From Bacillota bacterium (GTDB taxonomy: Bacteria > Bacillota > Clostridia > Lachnospirales > Lachnospiraceae): a stretch of 7,927 nt of DNA. Below the pieces are notes generated by a model that worked only from the letters and a program-made list of their open reading frames with translations, was not told where the DNA came from and ran no database searches. Position 1 is the first letter of the stretch; the number at the start of each line of letters is the position of its first letter. Shown here in pieces: positions 6,064 to 7,927 of the stretch. The translations under genes were made by a program, and so were the position numbers. The DNA lies in NCBI GenBank assembly GCA_023424235.1, contig JAFAEB010000313.1:1-7927 (forward strand), given 5' to 3'.

Positions 6064-6599
6064 CAAGGTCGCTTTTTCTCATTCACATGATTGTTGTAGT
6101 TATCAATTCTGTTTTTTATCCAGTCAATCTCACCTCTAGCAACTGTACTAATAAATCTTAGGACCACCAAGGAAGCATCAAAACATTCACCAATCCCATC
6201 ATCTTGATATCCAAAGCAGGTAGATTTAAGTCTACTCAATGTTTCATCTACCATAAACTTTACATATGGATTTTCAGGAGCAAACAGATACAATAACCTT
6301 AATATCTCAAGCTCGTACATATTAGCAGAAAGAATTTGCGTTTTAGGAGTCTGATTAAATATTGTCTTAAGTTTCTTTCCTTCATTATATGGTGGGATAA
6401 AAAAGATAGGGTATAGTTTACGTCCATTATCAATAATATTATTAGAAAGCTTAACGCCATCATAAATCTTCTGTATGTGATCAGCTGTGTTGTTAAATGA
6501 TAAAAGCTGATTTACAATATTCGCTTTTTGATTCTCAGTAAGTTGTTCTCCTTTAATTAGATAATGATTCGTTGTAATCATAATTTCATATGCGGTCAT
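6055..6599 (-). pseudogene. 5' half of IS-interrupted conserved hypothetical gene
   Basis: This half encodes the first 181 residues, starting MTAYEIMITTNHYLIKGE and running to KKRPWFS at the insertion point. The present frame then gains RGH and a TGA from the IS tip (end 6045). ATG 6599 is preferred because AGAGGGGAAT lies immediately upstream. An ATG 13 codons earlier (6638) is in frame but has only a weak site. Deleting the IS and one target copy gives 813 nt, a 270-residue protein. Notable segments are IPPYNEGKKLKTIFNQTPKT, SANMYELEILRLLYLFAPEN and DDGIGECFDASLVVLRF. It appears mostly helical and soluble. I recall it as a conserved clostridial family of unknown function. The intact gene would follow the Nudix hydrolase by 46 nt, probably in one operon. 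Confidence 0.85.
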
Positions 6600-6645
6600 A
6601 ATTCCCCTCTTTTCAAAGATATTTATTGCATAAGCCATTTTAACA

Positions 6646-7143
6646 TCACTTCTTATTTTCTGAATTAATTAAATTAGATGATTCTTTTTTTACAAATGCT
6701 TTATGTATTTCATCAACTGCCCAAATTTGATGTGGTAAAAGTAGTTTTTCTTTAACTTCATCAATAGTTAGCCAAACAAGATGACTGTCGGGTTCAGTTG
6801 GACTAGCTACAACTTTATCGATTTGCATATAATAAAAATAACCTATTCCATGAAAAAAGGTTTTAGTTTGCTCAATGTAATGATAGTAATCTCCCTTACA
6901 AACAAAGTTTAGTGGAGTAACTTTAAGCCCTGCTTCTTCCAAACATTCTCGTTCTATACATTTGCTATGTGTTTCATCATTATCAATTCCTCCTCCAAGT
7001 AAAAAATATCCTTCTTTGCCATTGTAAAGATGTGTCATTATTACTGGTATTTTACCACTATTATCAAATCCAACACCATATGCCCCAACACGTTCAGTAT
7101 AATGTTTAGTTGGTTCTTTTTGTCCAAATGTCTTTTCTATCAT
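6646..7143 (-). CDS. Nudix hydrolase
   Basis: This is an intact 165-residue Nudix hydrolase. The Nudix box at residues 51-73 is complete: G51, E57, R65-E66, E69-E70, G72-L73. It therefore carries the Mg-binding glutamates needed to hydrolyse a nucleoside diphosphate or related pyrophosphate bond. The N-terminal strand region (RVGAYGVGFDNSGKIPVIM) and the C-terminal SHLVWLTIDEVKEKLLLPHQ are typical of the family. The substrate is not deducible, and MutT-like 8-oxo-dGTP cleaning is only one option. The start ATG has AGAGG and GGAGG upstream in the 20-nt gap after the preceding gene, so the two are likely cotranscribed. Its sequence is clearly different from the Nudix pseudogene at 1583-2049, so the two are not a recent duplication. 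Confidence 0.9.
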   Translation of the reverse strand: MIEKTFGQKEPTKHYTERVGAYGVGFDNSGKIPVIMTHLYNGKEGYFLLGGGIDNDETHSKCIERECLEEAGLKVTPLNFVCKGDYYHYIEQTKTFFHGIGYFYYMQIDKVVASPTEPDSHLVWLTIDEVKEKLLLPHQIWAVDEIHKAFVKKESSNLINSENKK

Positions 7144-7163
7144 TATTATCCTCTTCCTCCAGA

Positions 7164-7927
7164 TTACATTATTTCATTGATTCCACAATAATTTAGAAAT
7201 TGAACTGCCCAAAAGGTCAAGTCACATTCCAGAGCATATTTACGTTTCATATCTGATTCTAATCTCACGTCTACATATGCGCTTGGATATTCTATCTTTC
7301 TAGCATTCTTCGGCACTCGTAATATTCCGTCTGCTTCTAGTTCTCTTTGCACATTTATTACAGAATCGGATATAATTTTCACGCTCTCACCAACTCCCAG
7401 CATGGCGATTTCAGTTAATGGGCGGCGATACATAACCGTTTCATTACTATCTGCCGTAAATGGCTTTAATGGACGAACAAAAGCCCAACCTGCACCATAA
7501 TATTTACTGCCTGCTTTAACTGATAAAGAATTATCAAAACTCATAATTTCATTCAATTGGTTAAGTGCATTTGCTAACACCTTGATACGTTTTGGTGACC
7601 GCCATGATTTGGTATATGCAAGGGTTGTTAAATGATATGAACAAGGAAAATACGTATTTAATTCTATGTAGGGATAGCCCATTCCTTTACTTAGGCGGAT
7701 ATTCGTTATATCTGTAAGTGAATTAATTGTAAGCAAACTACAAAAGGCATCAAGGGATATTTCGCTAAACGGCTTAACATAATCATCATCACCGTGACCA
7801 AGCATTGCCTGCATTGTATACATCAGAACCATAATATCACTGCTGACACTACCGCTTTTTAAGCCTTTACCTCGGTTTTCAAAGCGTGGAATTTCCGGCG
7901 GTATATATGAAAATTCCTGTCTTAAAG
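7164..7927 (-). CDS. unrecognised protein, 5' end outside window
   Basis: The frame is open from the right edge (first full codon at 7925) to TAA 7166-7164, giving 253 visible residues. An internal ATG at 7832 is not a likely start: the frame upstream of it is open, reads LRQEFSYIPPEIPRFENRGK and shows no ribosome binding site before that ATG. Visible features are a GHGDDDYVKPFSEIS stretch, YPYIELNTYFPCSYHLTTLA, an SWRSPKRIKVLANALNQL helix and a C-terminal ALECDLTFWAVQFLNYCG. No signal peptide, clear membrane segment or catalytic motif is seen. I do not recognise the family. It immediately precedes the Nudix gene and probably leads that operon. Confidence 0.8.
   Translation of the reverse strand, partial: LRQEFSYIPPEIPRFENRGKGLKSGSVSSDIMVLMYTMQAMLGHGDDDYVKPFSEISLDAFCSLLTINSLTDITNIRLSKGMGYPYIELNTYFPCSYHLTTLAYTKSWRSPKRIKVLANALNQLNEIMSFDNSLSVKAGSKYYGAGWAFVRPLKPFTADSNETVMYRRPLTEIAMLGVGESVKIISDSVINVQRELEADGILRVPKNARKIEYPSAYVDVRLESDMKRKYALECDLTFWAVQFLNYCGINEIM

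Noticed and set aside
287..7927. A dedicated defence, CRISPR, toxin-antitoxin, phage or biosynthetic system
   Set aside because: There are no repeats with spacers, no nuclease, toxin or phage proteins, and no synthase or transporter genes. The enzymes present do not form a recognisable pathway.

Overview
The window is an AT-rich stretch in which every gene lies on the minus strand. The codon usage, strong GGAGG-type ribosome binding sites and protein types point to a low-GC Firmicute, most likely a clostridium or a Lachnospiraceae relative. This is an inference from style, not a species call.

Read in the direction of transcription (high to low coordinates), the order is: an unrecognised protein entering from the right edge; an intact Nudix hydrolase; a conserved clostridial-type hypothetical gene cut in two by an intact IS1182-type insertion sequence (4351-6054); a truncated P-loop kinase-like gene; a short remnant of the C-terminus of a paralogue of the interrupted gene; a GNAT acetyltransferase; a class I SAM methyltransferase; a possible fragment of a second GNAT gene; a Nudix pseudogene with one nonsense codon and one frameshift; a small zinc-ribbon membrane protein; an aminoglycoside/choline phosphotransferase-fold kinase; and the N-terminus of a small exported or membrane-anchored protein leaving at the left edge.

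Most products are single-domain small-molecule modifying enzymes (kinase, Nudix, methyltransferase, acetyltransferase), usually with their own Shine-Dalgarno sequence. This looks like an accessory array of self-protection or house-cleaning genes rather than one dedicated pathway. I see no integrase, attC pairs, CRISPR, phage module or obvious new multi-gene system.

The most informative content is gene decay. The insertion sequence duplicated 9 bp of target, and removing it plus one target copy restores a continuous 270-residue reading frame. The Nudix gene at 1583-2049 becomes a full-length 155-residue protein after repair of one stop codon and one missing base. A 27-bp near-identical repeat at 3705-3731 and 4086-4112 encodes the same C-terminal motif twice, which exposes a lost paralogue and a deletion junction inside the P-loop gene.
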